From positions 738,501 through 802,500 of the forward strand of contig JBBPEB010000033.1 of the NCBI GenBank assembly GCA_039096225.1: a stretch of 64,000 nt of DNA, in the 5' to 3' direction. The notes under the pieces were generated by a model. It was not told where the DNA came from and did not search any database. It saw only the letters and a program-made list of their open reading frames with translations. The DNA is from Blastocystis sp. Blastoise. Lineage: Eukaryota; Sar; Bigyra; Opalinata; Blastocystidae. This document shows positions 1 through 12,054 of this stretch, in pieces. Position 1 is the first letter of the stretch. Each line of letters opens with the position of its first letter. Position numbers and translations under genes: made by a program.

Positions 1-834
1 ATAATTAATTTTATACATTTATATATGTAAATTAAATGTTTATTATTCTTTTAAATATCAATATATTTAACATTTTTTATAGATCTTTGTTGCTACTGGT
101 TCTGAAGTCTCTTTGTGTATTCAAGCTAAACAATTATTACCTAATCTTAATAGTATATATTATATATAATAAAACTATTATATATGCATAATAATTATAT
201 TATATATAAATAAATATCTTGTTTATACATAAATATTCATATATTATATATATATTATCTTATTTATACATATCTATTCATATAATATATATATATAGTT
301 CGTGTTGTTTCTATGCCTTGTCAAACATTATATGATGAACAACCTATTACTTATAAACAATCTCTTTTCCCCGCGGGAATCCCAGTGATTTCTGTTGAAG
401 CAGGTAGTACTTTTGGTATGTTATTTTATTAATTATATATATAAAACTTTTATAGAATTTTTATTTTTTTTTTAAATTTTTCTCTAGTTCCTACAATTAT
501 TATATATATATATATGTATATATAGGTTGGTCTAAATATGCTCATGTTAATCTTGGTATAGATTCTTTTGGTGCTTCTGCTCCTGCTAAATATATATTTG
601 ATTTCTTCCATCTTACTCCTAAATATGTTTCTGAAACAGCTCAACAAGTTTGTGAATTTTATAAAGATAAAACACCTTCAGATTTAGTTGTATATATATA
701 TATAATTTAAAAAATAGTTTCATTTAAAAAAAAATGAATATATTTATATTATTCTATATTTAAAATATATATATATTTAGAATACATTCCATGTGCCACA
801 TCTTGTATTTGACAATGAAAATTCTGAATTATAA
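1..834 (+). CDS. TKT: Transketolase, C-terminal part (5' end outside window)
   Basis: Thiamine-diphosphate enzyme of the non-oxidative pentose phosphate pathway, moving two-carbon units between sugar phosphates; normally cytosolic. Visible exons are 83-152, 299-415, 526-689 and 781-834 (TAA at 832-834), joined in phase by GTATAT...AG introns. They encode the C-terminal domain: FVATGSEVSLCIQAKQLL, then RVVSMPCQTL, then FPAGIPVISVEAGSTFGWSKY and GIDSFGASAPA, all typical of the transketolase C-terminal fold. Bases 1-82 read as the end of an intron whose upstream exons lie outside the window. The last exon (NTFHVPHLVFDNENSEL) is a short extension past the usual end. About 130 of the usual 650 or so residues are present. 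Confidence 0.93.
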
Positions 835-1473
835 TCAAATATATATATATGTTGCTCTATATTACTGAGGAGCATAATCTATTCATATTTATTTTTATTA
901 GCTTGCTAATATTCATATATTTAATATATTTTTTTACTTAATCCTTTTTCTTTTTTCTGTCGAATATGATAGTTTTTTTTTGCTAATTATTCATATTCTT
1001 TTTATGTCTCATTGACAGAAAATGTCAAGTCTTTGCTCTGTCATTTGCTCATATTCTGTTGTTACATTCTGGTCTCTCTATACTATTTATTTCTGTTCAT
1101 ATATTTGTTTCTATTCTCGCTGATTAGAAAGTTATTTGTCATATATATGTTTTGTTGTATGTCTATGACTGGTATTGAATTCATCAATAATAGAGAATCA
1201 AAATTATATTTAAAATAATAAGAATAAATCAAAGAGAGCACACTATGGGAAATGTTCTCGTTTTATTTTGTCATATTTTATAGCATTAAATATTCTCCAT
1301 GTACTGGAAAACATAATTATAATAAATAATATGTAAAGAGATTATCACAAAGTAAATAAATACTAGTAATGAATATTGTTTATTGTTAAAGTTTTTAAGC
1401 ATATATAAATTTTTATTTCTAATAGAAGCGTTTTTAATTATATATAAATCAAATATAACAAAAAGGCTAAAAA
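835..1473. other. Intergenic, transketolase to sirtuin
   Basis: AT-rich spacer of 639 bases between two genes on the same strand. The 5' half is T-rich, as expected for a 3' flank. I see no convincing coding sequence, RNA gene or repeat. Confidence 0.5.
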
Positions 1474-3495
1474 ATGAATCGAAATAAAACAACTAAAAAG
1501 TACATTACAGATTACATTGGTCTTCTTATATTTTTAGAAAGTCACTAAACATCTCAAAGACTCTGTCTCCTACTGAAGAGAATGATATTAATCCAAATTT
1601 ATTACATCAATATGAATGCACTGTATTATTTGTTTTTCTAAATATAATTTATTTAGTTGGCTCGACTTCTTTGTTCTTCAAAAAAAATCGTTGTAATCCT
1701 AGGAGCTGGCATCAGTGTTGGTGCAGGAATTCCTGATTTTCGAAGCAAAGTATATATGATATAATATGAGTTGACATAACAAGTTAATAAACATTCGTAT
1801 TATAGAATGGAATATATAAGAAAGTTCCAGATTTCTTTCCAAAGTATGTTTCACCCGAAGAAGTATTTTCTCGTGATTATTTTAAAGAGGATCCTCATTT
1901 ACTATTTAAATCATTACAATATATATTCAAAAGTATGTTTTTATATATTATATATTATTATATATTATATATTATATATTATATTATATATTATATATTA
2001 TTATATATTAATATTATATTATATATTATATATTATATATTATATATTATAAATAAATATATATATAGATTGTATATTAAAACCGACATCAATGCATCAA
2101 TATATTCAGGATATATACAAAGAAGGACGTTTATTGAGATTATATACACAAAATATAGATACTATTGAAGGAAAAGATTATGGTGAGAAATGTGTTCATA
2201 TTCATGGAAATATATACAGTGGCTATTGTACTAAATGCAAGTATATATATGTATTTTAAAGTTTTTAATTTCTTTTTCTAATTTTTTTTGCAAAAAAAAA
2301 GTAAGTACTATAATATTATGATGTTTAAAGTATTATTATTAATTATTATAATTATTATATAGGAGGAAAGTCAATGAAGGAGAAATTATGACATCAATAA
2401 AAGAAGGAAAAGCTGGAATTTGTCGTGATAATAATTGTGATGGATATATAATAGTAATATATATATTTCTCAATATTATTATTATATATATACAAAGATA
2501 AAAATATTATTCCAGAATTATTCATATTATATATTATAATAAAAAAATGATATACTATTATTCTAGAATTATTCATTATATATATATAATGATATACTAA
2601 TATTCTAGAATTATTCTTATCCTATATATATAAATAGGGATATATATGTCCAGATGTTACTTTATATGGAGATCCAATAAATAAAAAAGTGTATTCTTAT
2701 ATGTATGAAGATCAACAATGTGTATTTATATATAATTATAAATAAAACTTTATATTTCTTATTATTCCTATTATACCCTATTATTATTCATTTTAGTATA
2801 TCTAAATGTCTTTCTATACATATATATATATAGTGTGATTTAGTCTTGATTATTGGTACGTCATTAGCCGTTGAACCTCTATCTTCTCTTGTTTCTCTCT
2901 ATTCTACTATACCTACTGTATATATATAGAGTCATCTATAACACATATTATGTAATAATTAATTAATTATTTTGTATATATATACTTTATTGTTCTCTTT
3001 ATAAAGATTATAATAAATAAAACATGTATTAAACCTATTCAAATACAAGTACCTTTAGACACTAAAGTATTTCCCTATAAGTTTCAATTATTAGGAGATT
3101 GCCAACAAATACCTAACTATTTTCATCATATTATTCAACAATATCTATCGAAACATTCAAGTGACTGTTCTTTATCTTCTTCTTCATCTTCTTCTTCATC
3201 ATCATCATCATCTTCTTCTTCATCATCATCACCATCATCTTTTTCTTCATCTTCTTCCTCTAGTCTTCTTTCACTTTCTCTTATCCCAAAACCATCAAAT
3301 CTTTCACAATTTATTTTCTTTCTTTTTCCAGTATATATACATAATTTCTTTTGTACACTTGACGAATTCATTATTATTATTTTCTAAATTGTTTTTAAAT
3401 ATTATTTATAATATAAAATATAGGATGGAGTGAAATCGTCAATAAAAAAATATAAAAATATATGTTCACATCTATTTTCTGTAAATTATTCGTAA
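1474..3495 (+). CDS. Class I Sir2-family protein deacetylase (sirtuin)
   Basis: NAD-dependent lysine deacetylase, nuclear or cytosolic. Ten exons join in phase to 385 residues: 1474-1499, 1538-1622, 1657-1749, 1806-1932, 2069-2240, 2363-2453, 2638-2721, 2834-2917, 3007-3330, 3424-3495. Seen: the NAD-binding motif GAGISVGAGIPDFRS, TQNIDTIE, the catalytic His in VHIHGN, zinc pairs CTKC and CRDNNC, PDVTLYGD, IGTSLAVEP and a degenerate IINK. The VTLYGD segment replaces the more usual VVFFGE. The C-terminal extension holds a serine tract encoded by TCT/TCA from about 3170 to 3255. Introns 1 and 2 are only 38 and 34 bases. The start is the only ATG that splices in frame into the open second exon. 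SIRT1/2/3-like, with no closer assignment possible. Confidence 0.9.
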
Positions 3496-4470
3496 ATGTT
3501 CAAAATGAATATAAAGTTGGCTTTATAAATAATTAATCAAAGTTAATGTTATTCAATATATACGAATCATATTAAAATACACATAAATTTTATTTCAAAA
3601 CAATTTTACTCTGGGACCACTATATTTGCATCACAATTATTCAACATTAATCTTATCAAGAAAGAGAGTATTATTTACAATTATCAGACATAACAGTAGA
3701 AATACTAGTATTTATTCTATAACAAATTTATGTGCATATAAAAATCCATATAATATAAACTGCAATTATTAAATAAAAAGAGATAGACAAACCGCTATAA
3801 TCAACGTATTATATTAAAATAATACAGTTGTAATGAGTATAAAAAGTAAAGGAGATGAATTACTAGAAATTGAAGTTATTCGTCATAAAAATTTTTGTTC
3901 AATTAACCTTGATACAAGACTACAGAACATATAAAGGTCGAATTTTGTAAATTAAAGAAATATATGTTGAGGGTAAAAACAAATTATGATATTTCAGTTC
4001 AAAATCTTTATTTTTTTAAACTAAAAAGTTATTTACACATAATAGAACATTTCATGATGTATTTAACACATAACCAGGATACTATAAAAGCGTAGGTACG
4101 AATAATCAAGAGACGAGCACTTACGTGTTGATCCTTGGTTAGAATATTGTTATTATAATTAAATGATCTATTCTTAATGATAAACACGTCACTGGCGTCT
4201 ATTAATGAAAACTTTATGAAAGACCACAGCACACAAATAAGTTGCGTGTTGTGTTTTATTGTAGATATCTTTTGTTTCTCTTTTTATTATTTTTTCTTCT
4301 CTATTTCTCTAATATAGAATAGTAATTATATTTATAATAGAATAATTTTCTCCTTTTATTTAAAACAAAAGATTTCATTCATAAACTTGATAAAAAAAGA
4401 AATGACGACGATTACCCAAATTATTCGATAATTTTTTTCGGAATTCTTTTCAGGTTTTTATTTTTAAAAA

Positions 4471-5168
4471 CCAATCATTTTCCGATATAAAGTGAATTTT
4501 CCATGAAAATTTCGAAAAGATTTTTGTTAGTTTTGAAGGGATTGACACTCAACTCTTATTTTTAATTGTTTGAATCAGGTTATATTCTTTAGATATATGT
4601 AATAATTTAAAATATATTCATAAAGAAATGATGACGATAAAGAATAAATAATTTGTTTTATATTAGTAATATAATTGGATAAACAATCATATTTACAGGC
4701 AGTTCGTCATAGTGGAACCGATGAAAAAGGGAGAAACGTTAGGCTCCTTCATCGTGATGATTGATTGGATGAGTTAAAGATATCGCCGATTTAATTGGTT
4801 GAAAAAAATTGTAAACGAAATTTCCAATCAGGGGTCATCAGGCATGACCTCTTTCAGCGGGAAATGGGGAAAAAAAGCGCAAAAAGAGCCAGTTTTTACA
4901 AAAAAACACTGAAGAATCAGTCAAAAAATAATTAAAAAATCACTAAAAAAATAAAAAAACAAGTATAATTTTCTTAAAAACCGTCGGTATTTTTTCAAAG
5001 ACATTGTTTTTGAGCTTATCTTGACGTGCTACACAAAACCGAACTATTTTCAAGTGAAAAAAATAAATAATCAGAGAGAAAATGTAAAATAATCGTTTAA
5101 GCGCAAAAAAAGCATCAATAAGCGCACTTTGCGCTAAAAGCGCAGTTTTGGCACACCCTGTTTCCAAT
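4471..5168. promoter_or_regulatory. Scattered CCAAT/ATTGG motifs before the surface-protein gene
   Basis: CCAAT or its complement occurs at 4471, 4674, 4764, 4794, 4824 and 5164. This is the NF-Y recognition core in other eukaryotes. The motifs fall 200-900 bases before the ATG at 5374, and three lie within 65 bases. Regulatory meaning is inferred only from clustering and position. Confidence 0.35.
5121..5135. promoter_or_regulatory. GCGC inverted repeat (AGCGCA-ctt-TGCGCT)
   Basis: Perfect 6-base arms around a 3-base spacer, within a run of GCGC words (5101, 5122, 5131, 5140). This is conspicuous in DNA this AT-rich and lies about 240 bases upstream of the surface-protein start. It could be a binding site for a dimeric regulator. 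Confidence 0.35.
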
Positions 5169-5373
5169 ACATTTGCGACAGACAAAAAAGCGTGTCATCT
5201 CCTGTATAGAGCCGTCATTCCGGGGGAGAAAGAGAAATGGTTGTTTATATCGTCATTTCTATGTGATATCTTGTTGAGATGTATAATCCGTCACTTCCAC
5301 ATTTGACACATTCTCTTTTCCTTTTTCTATTCTTTATTACTCACATTTTATTTTTATTCTTATTTTGGTTGAT

Positions 5374-8300
5374 ATGAATAGAATATATCTTTTATTTATT
5401 CTTTGCGTTGTATTCACTCAAGGTATGCATGATAATACTGATTATTGTTGTTTCTTATTCATATTTTTCTATATTTAGGCCTTGATTGTCTTGCTGGTCA
5501 ATTTGAATTTACTGTTAATAGAAAATATGGTAATTATGCTGATGAAGAATCTTTTGCTATTTATCGAGGTACTGTTACTGGTGTTCAAGTTTTCACCATG
5601 GCTGGACAAAATGGACAAGCTTTTACTGAACAAAGTGGATCTTTCTGTTCTGAAATGACTACACATACTATATCAATGGCTGATTCCTATGGTGATGGTT
5701 GGGGTGATGCTACATCTACTTCTACTCTCAGTATTTCTATTAGTGGACTTGAAATATTTAAAGGAGGTATGGCTTACGTTGGTGGTAGTGATTATAAAAC
5801 TGATGTGAAGACATTTAACAGTATGTAATTATTTTTATAAAATCTATCTGTATAAATCATTTATTGTTTTCTTTCTTCGAAACTTTCATTTAATTTATAT
5901 ATATATAATATAATATACTTATTTCATATAGCTAATTTAATGATTTCTTTTGGTTCTGAATGGAAATATTCTGATGCTGCTCAATCTGGTGCTGGTTGGG
6001 CTGCTACTTCTTTTTCAGATAATTCTTGGTCTGCTGCTGGTAGTGGTTCTATGCCTGCTTTTACTGCTACAACTCGTTATTATCGTAAAACTGTTTCTTT
6101 TACAAATCGTAATGAATTTGCTACTGTTTTATTAGCTCTTAAAACTGGTGAAGGTGTTGCCGTTTATGTTGAAGGTACTGAAATCTATAGACATAAATTA
6201 CCTTCTGGTACTTTAACTGGCCAGACTACTGCTATTTCTGCTTCTGATGCTCTTATTGCTTCTAAGAGAATTAGCTTTAATAAATTCTTATTACCTCAAA
6301 GTGGTAGTTTTGTTATTGCTATTGAAATTCATCAAGCTCAAGGTGTTACTAATGGTCCTGATGTTTTTAATATTGGTGGTGCTCTTTTTGGTTCTGCTGT
6401 AGCTAATGAATGTTCTACTTCTAGATTTGCTTCAGGTATTGCTTCTAGTACTCCTTCTTCTGGTGTTACAGGTACTAGTGTCAATGATCTTTTTGATGGT
6501 AAGACAAGTAGTCAATTTGCTATTAATGGTTTTACTACTGCTAATATTATTTATACATTTAATGATGCTGCTTCTGAATGGATTAATTCTTATTCAATTA
6601 CTTCTAGTTCTGATAGTAGTTATGGTGTTCCTAAAGCTTGGAAATTCTATGGTTCTACTGATAATAATATATGGGATGTATTAGATCAAAGAGATAATGA
6701 AGTTTTTGCTTCTACATCTACTAAAAAGACTTATCCTGTTCGTAGTAATGAAAAATCATATAAAATGTTTAAATTAGAAGTTACTCAAACAACAGTTACT
6801 AATACTTTTGCTATGTCTCTTTTTGAAGTTTATGTTTGTAACTTTGCTTATCTTCCTGCTGGTTTACAATATGAGGTTACTACTCTTAGTGGTTATGCTG
6901 GTATTGATCAATTTAATATTGCTCCTGCTTCTAATGGTTATACTAGTTATACTTCTGTTCCTCCATTCCCTGCTGGTTTAACTTTATCTTCATCAACTGG
7001 TATTATTTCTGGTTCTCCTTCTGAAGGTGCTACTGGTGCTTATGTTATTACTGCTACTAAGATGGGTACTACTCAAACATCTTCATTTACTATGAATTTA
7101 GGTATTCAATCTTGTGCTCCTCCTACTAAATTACATATTCGTTTTAGAAAAACAAATCAATCTTTTGCTTCTGAAGAAGGTTGGGCATTAAAGAATGCTG
7201 CTGGTACTACTATTTATACTTCTCCATCTTTAACTCAATATCAAGAATTCGCTGCTACTCTTTGTGTTGATGCTCAAGTTCATACAGTTTCTTTACTTGA
7301 TAGTCATTCTGATGGTTGGGATGCTGGTTCTTATTTATATCTTGATGTATCTAATTATGAAGGTGGCTATTTCACTGCTGCTAAACTTTTTGATCGTAGA
7401 AATGCTGTAAAAGATTTCCAATTTGATTTCAATTATCTTATTCCTCTTAAATCTACTACTTGGCAATATACTCAAGGTAATGTTCCTGCTAATTGGAATA
7501 CTGTTGGTTCTCCTGCTGGTTTTACTGCTTTCCCTATAGCTACTCCTCCTACTGCTTCTAGTCATATCTGGTTATTTAGAAATACTTTTACTGTTACTTC
7601 TAAAACTGGATATGTTGGTTTTGAATTAAAATTCAAATATAGAGCTGGTGTACTTGTTTATATTAATGGTCAAGAAGTTTATAGAAAATATATTACTGAA
7701 GGTGCTGCTCTTACTACTTCTACTTCTGCTACTAGTGGTAATCCTACTACTAATTTCATTAGTATTACTGGAAGAAATGCTGCTATTCAAGTAGGTAGTA
7801 ATACTCTTGCTATTGCTATTGTTAATTTACAAGGTAATAATCCTACTACTTTATTATTTGATGGTTCTATTCAAATGATTAAAGCTGCTCCTTTAGGTAG
7901 AAATTGGGATCTTAGTGCTACTACTGAACCTTATGCTTCTAATCCTGAATATGCTTTTGATCTTCAAGATTGGTCTACCGTTACTCTTACTACTCCTCAT
8001 AAGAGTACTGCTTCTATTACTGCTGATTATGGTACTCATAGAGCTGAATTTGTTAATAAATATTGCTTTAAATCTTCTTATCAAAGTGATGCTGAAGACC
8101 CTTCTGATTGGGCTGTTTATGGTAGTAATGATGTAGGTGCTAGTTGGACATTATTAGGTAATGTTACTAATGCTTATTTCTCTGGTAGAAATGTTGAAAG
8201 ATGTTTCTATTTACCTCAAAATACTAAAGCTTGGAGTCAATATAAATTCTTACTTACTGAACCTGCTATGGCTAATGCTGATCCTTATGTATTTACAATC

Positions 8301-10469
8301 AGTGAAATTACTCCTTCATTTGATGATTTAGATCAATTAACTATTCCTGCTTTATCTTTTTCTTCTAATACTGTTAGTGGTTATATTGGTGTACCTTTCC
8401 CTGAAGTTACTCCTAATAGTAATCTTTATGGTAATTTCCGTATTAATCCTCCTCTTGCACTTCCTTTAGAAATAGATACTTCTACTGGTTCTATTCGTGG
8501 TATTCCTCCTGCTGCTATGCCTACTCAAACTTATACTGTAACTGCTACAGATCCTAAAGGAAATGATTCTACTGCTTCTATTACTTTATCTGTTGTTCCT
8601 TGTTCTAGTCCTAATATTATGTTTAGTGTCTTTATTCATTCTGGTGCTAATGGTAGTCAAATGGGTTTCTATCTTAAAGATAAGCATAGTCAAACTATTC
8701 AATCAGTTTCTGGATTTACTAATAATCAAGATAATTATTATCCTTATTGTAAACCTGCTGATGTTTATACTTTAGTTATTACTGATTCTGGTTTTGATGG
8801 TTGGGATAGTGGCTATTTTAGAATTATTTTAGAAGATAAATCTGTTGTTCTTCAAGGTTCTTTAGGTGATCAAGAACATGAAAAGTCTTTCCCTATTACT
8901 GTTGGTTATGTTGCTTCTCCTCTTCATACTACTTGGAAATATTCTAATACTGGTTCTGCTGCTGCTTCTAATTGGAATACTGTTACTTTTAATGAAGCTG
9001 GTTGGAAAGAAGGTCAACCTAATGCTTTTGATGCTCCTAATGGTAATACTCAATATTTCAGATTCTCTTTTGATATTAATAGTATTAATAGTTATGGTTC
9101 TATTGTATATAATGTAAAGACTAGATATGGTCTTGTTGTTTATGTTAATGGTGTTGAAAGTTATAGATATAATCTTCCTAATGGAGTTATTGATTTTTCT
9201 ACTCCTTGTAAGAATTTATTATCTGAATCTATTTATGTTGGTTCTGCTGAATCTATTTCTTTTGGTAATATTGTTAGTGGAAAGAATGTTGTTGCTATTG
9301 AAGTACATAGAATAGCTGGTGCTGCTAATGTTATTGATTTTGATTGTAGTATTTTATTAGCTGCTGATGGTAGTTATAGAGTATTAGATGGTGAAGCTTC
9401 TAGTGAACTTGCTACTGATCCTGATGTATATAAAGCTTTTGATAATATTCAAGGTAGTGTTTATATTTCTTCTACTCGTTGTGCTGGTGCTAGCCCTACT
9501 TGGACTTACAAAAATGGTAGAAAAGAATATATTTCTTCTTATACTATTATAACTGGTCCTAAATGTAATGCTAGACATCCTTCTACTTGGGAATTACAAG
9601 GTTCTAATAATGGTGTTCGTTGGACTACTCTTCATTATGTTGAAAATCATATGTTTACTTATTATTCTGATAGTTATTCTGCTCTTTTCTATAATGATAA
9701 AGTCTATAATATGTATAGATTTAAGACTATTCAATGTGGTAATATTGCTATTGATCCTGAAGGTTATTGGGCTGAAAGTGAATGTGGTCTTACAGGTCAA
9801 CAAGGATTCCAATTAGCTGAAATTGGTCTTTATTCTAAGAAAGTTAGTGGTGCTTGTAAACCTACTACTGATGGTTTCTCTGGTTCTGTTGAAGGTGGTC
9901 ATGCTTATAAAGAATGTCCTCTTTATAAAGAAGGTAGAATTGAAGCTTTATGTACAAGTGGTGTTTTAGGTACTCCTATTGATTATTGTGTTAATAGTAA
10001 ACCTGCTTCTATTACTTATAATCCTGATGTTTTAACTGTATATAAGGGTTATGATTTCTCTATTACTCCTATTGTTGCTGCTCTTGATTATGTTTGTTCT
10101 GCTAATGTAACTGCTATTCCTACTGGTGTTAATTTCAATACTGCTACTGGTGCTTTCTCTGGTAAGACCTCTACTCTTTTTGAATCTCAAAAGATTACTG
10201 TAACTTGTACTAATAAAGCTGGTTTCATTACTCAAGATTTCTTTATTGTTTCTATTGAAAAACCTGGTATTCCTATTTGGGCTTGGATTGTTATTGTTGT
10301 TTTAGCTCTTATTATTATTGGTACAATTTCTTTCTGTATCTTTATTAGAACAAAGTCAAGAAAGAATAAGGGACATAATAATCTTGATAACAAGAAATCT
10401 ACTTCTTCTAAGATTAAGAGTTCTTCTAAGAAAACTCCTGGTGATGCCAACAAACCTGTCAAGATTTAA
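5374..10469 (+). CDS. Large modular surface protein: signal peptide, three DGW / discoidin-like / putative-Ig units, one membrane span
   Basis: Predicted type I membrane protein of 1642 residues. Exons are 5374-5422 (signal peptide MNRIYLLFILCVVFTQG), 5479-5820 and one 4538-base exon 5932-10469. Three tandem units of about 500 residues are visible. DGW motifs (GDGWGDA, SDGWDAGS, FDGWDSGY) fall near residues 88, 591 and 1086. Each is followed by a sandwich-like segment (YYRKTVSF...VYVEGTEIYRH and relatives), an F5/8C-like segment with WKFYGS, WAVYGSND or WELQGSNN, and a putative-Ig (He_PIG-like) segment such as PAGLTLSSSTGIISGSP near 474, 967 and 1523. A hydrophobic span IPIWAWIVIVVLALIIIG lies at about 1578-1602, followed by a Lys/Ser-rich tail of about 40 residues. 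Such modules commonly bind glycans, so adhesion or environmental sensing is plausible. Codons are strongly GCT/ACT/GGT biased, hinting at high expression. Confidence 0.85.
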
Positions 10470-12054
10470 ATAATATATATTAATAGTTACAGATAGTCTT
10501 TTTATTTTATATTTTATAATATATTATATATATATAATTGTCTATTACTATTTAACTTATAATCATTCTAGATAATTCCTTTATAAGTTTTATTTATAAT
10601 AATGCCTTTATATTTGTAATCTTATTCTCTCAAAACTATATCATTTTAATGTTTATTTTAAATTAGTATTCAAATTTCGTTTTGTTTTGTTAATTTATAA
10701 GGTTGACATAATAATTAAGATTAATTAATAGAAATTTTGTAAATAAACATTTTACGATAATATATACATGCCAACATTTTATTATTAACAGTTATAAACA
10801 TAAAACTCTAATTATATATATATGCTTTTCAATTCTTTTTATATATAAATGTTATAAATATATCTTATTGATTTCAAAGAATAATCTTATGATTTTAATA
10901 ACAGTTTTCAATAAATAAATAAAAAAATGATGTAGAGAATAATTTCTTTTAACGTAAACCTGATTATTATACATTAAAAAATTTGAAGATATTATCATGT
11001 ATATATATCATTACAATTCTGATAAATTTATACAGTTCCTTAAAGAAATAATCAACATGTGTTGAATTATGTTTGTTTGAAAAAGATACTACAATAAAAA
11101 TAAAAACAGTTGTAAAAAGCCCACTAAATAGAAGTTCAACTGATAAGATTGTTAGATAATACAAAGATAATCTAGAATCAAAGGAACCAAAGAATATCTT
11201 TTGCTTTTGTTTCTATGACAATGTGTTTTCCAGAAGAGTTTTTTGATTTGTGTTAGAAAAACATATGAGAAGAAAAACCATGGAAAAACATATATAAATA
11301 GATTTCATTACCAATATAACCGCGATTGTCGCGTACTATTTAAATTTTTATAACAATTGATTTTTCTTTGCAGTCATTTCTGTTCTATCGTTTATCGATT
11401 AAAGAAACTTAAGTTTTAATCAAACAAAAGGTTTGTATATATGACGTCATGTCGACAAAACTAGCATTGTATTAAATAAACGTATCCAAAATAGCAACGT
11501 ATGTGAACAATAATAGTGACACATAATAAAAAATATGATTGTATTTAATAAAAAACATATTGACAACCATTCATAATATATACAGTTGGCTTAATGCTTA
11601 TTTAAAGAATTTGACAAAAAAAAAGGAAGCAAATGCCATATTATTTGAAAGGATCTGACGCACTTAGCTTGATTCTCTTCAAAAACGGATTATTTGCTAC
11701 TGTTAGATATTTGGATTAGCCAATCATTATACAGGAAACTATGATTTTAGAATAATTTATTGGTTGAACGAATTATTTTTATTAGATTAAGCCAATAATT
11801 ATAATGGTTTTGACTTTTGGCTTTTCATCATTTGCAAATGACTTGGAAACCAATAACGATTTCTAAAGTTTATGACGCACTCTTTATGTGAACTCTTTTA
11901 TTGGATAATTAATATTGTCTTATTTGAGTTGTCAACGTTTTTTTCCAGTTACCGAGAAAACACACTCGACAATACAGTTGGTTTTAAAAGTGAATAACAA
12001 TTCATTTTTTATTTAATATTCGAATCTGAAGTAGTCTGCCTCATTGAAACAAAA
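10470..12054. other. Intergenic, surface protein to sugar transporter
   Basis: 1.6 kb of AT-rich sequence. I find no supportable gene; the minus-strand frame at 10967-11164 has no family features. The right end contains a CCAAT cluster listed separately. Confidence 0.5.
11720..11904. promoter_or_regulatory. CCAAT-box cluster before the sugar transporter
   Basis: CCAAT or ATTGG starts at 11720, 11759, 11792, 11850 and 11900: five copies in 185 bases, ending about 150 bases before the ATG at 12055. This resembles NF-Y-type promoter elements. Function is inferred from position and density. Confidence 0.45.

Larger units (their letters stand above)
3496..5373. other. Long intergenic region upstream of the surface-protein gene
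   Basis: 1.9 kb without a gene I can support. A 34-codon frame near 3834 and a minus-strand frame at 4029-4232 have no recognisable features. The right half is richer in G+C and holds scattered CCAAT/ATTGG pentamers (4471, 4674, 4764, 4794, 4824, 5164), a small hairpin at 4830-4852 and a cluster of GCGC-containing words at 4870-5145, suggesting promoter sequence for the gene at 5374. Confidence 0.45.

Noticed and set aside
4943..5185. Minus-strand open frame of 80 codons with GCGC-rich start
   Set aside because: No family resemblance; composition follows the GCGC words and A/T runs of a promoter region.
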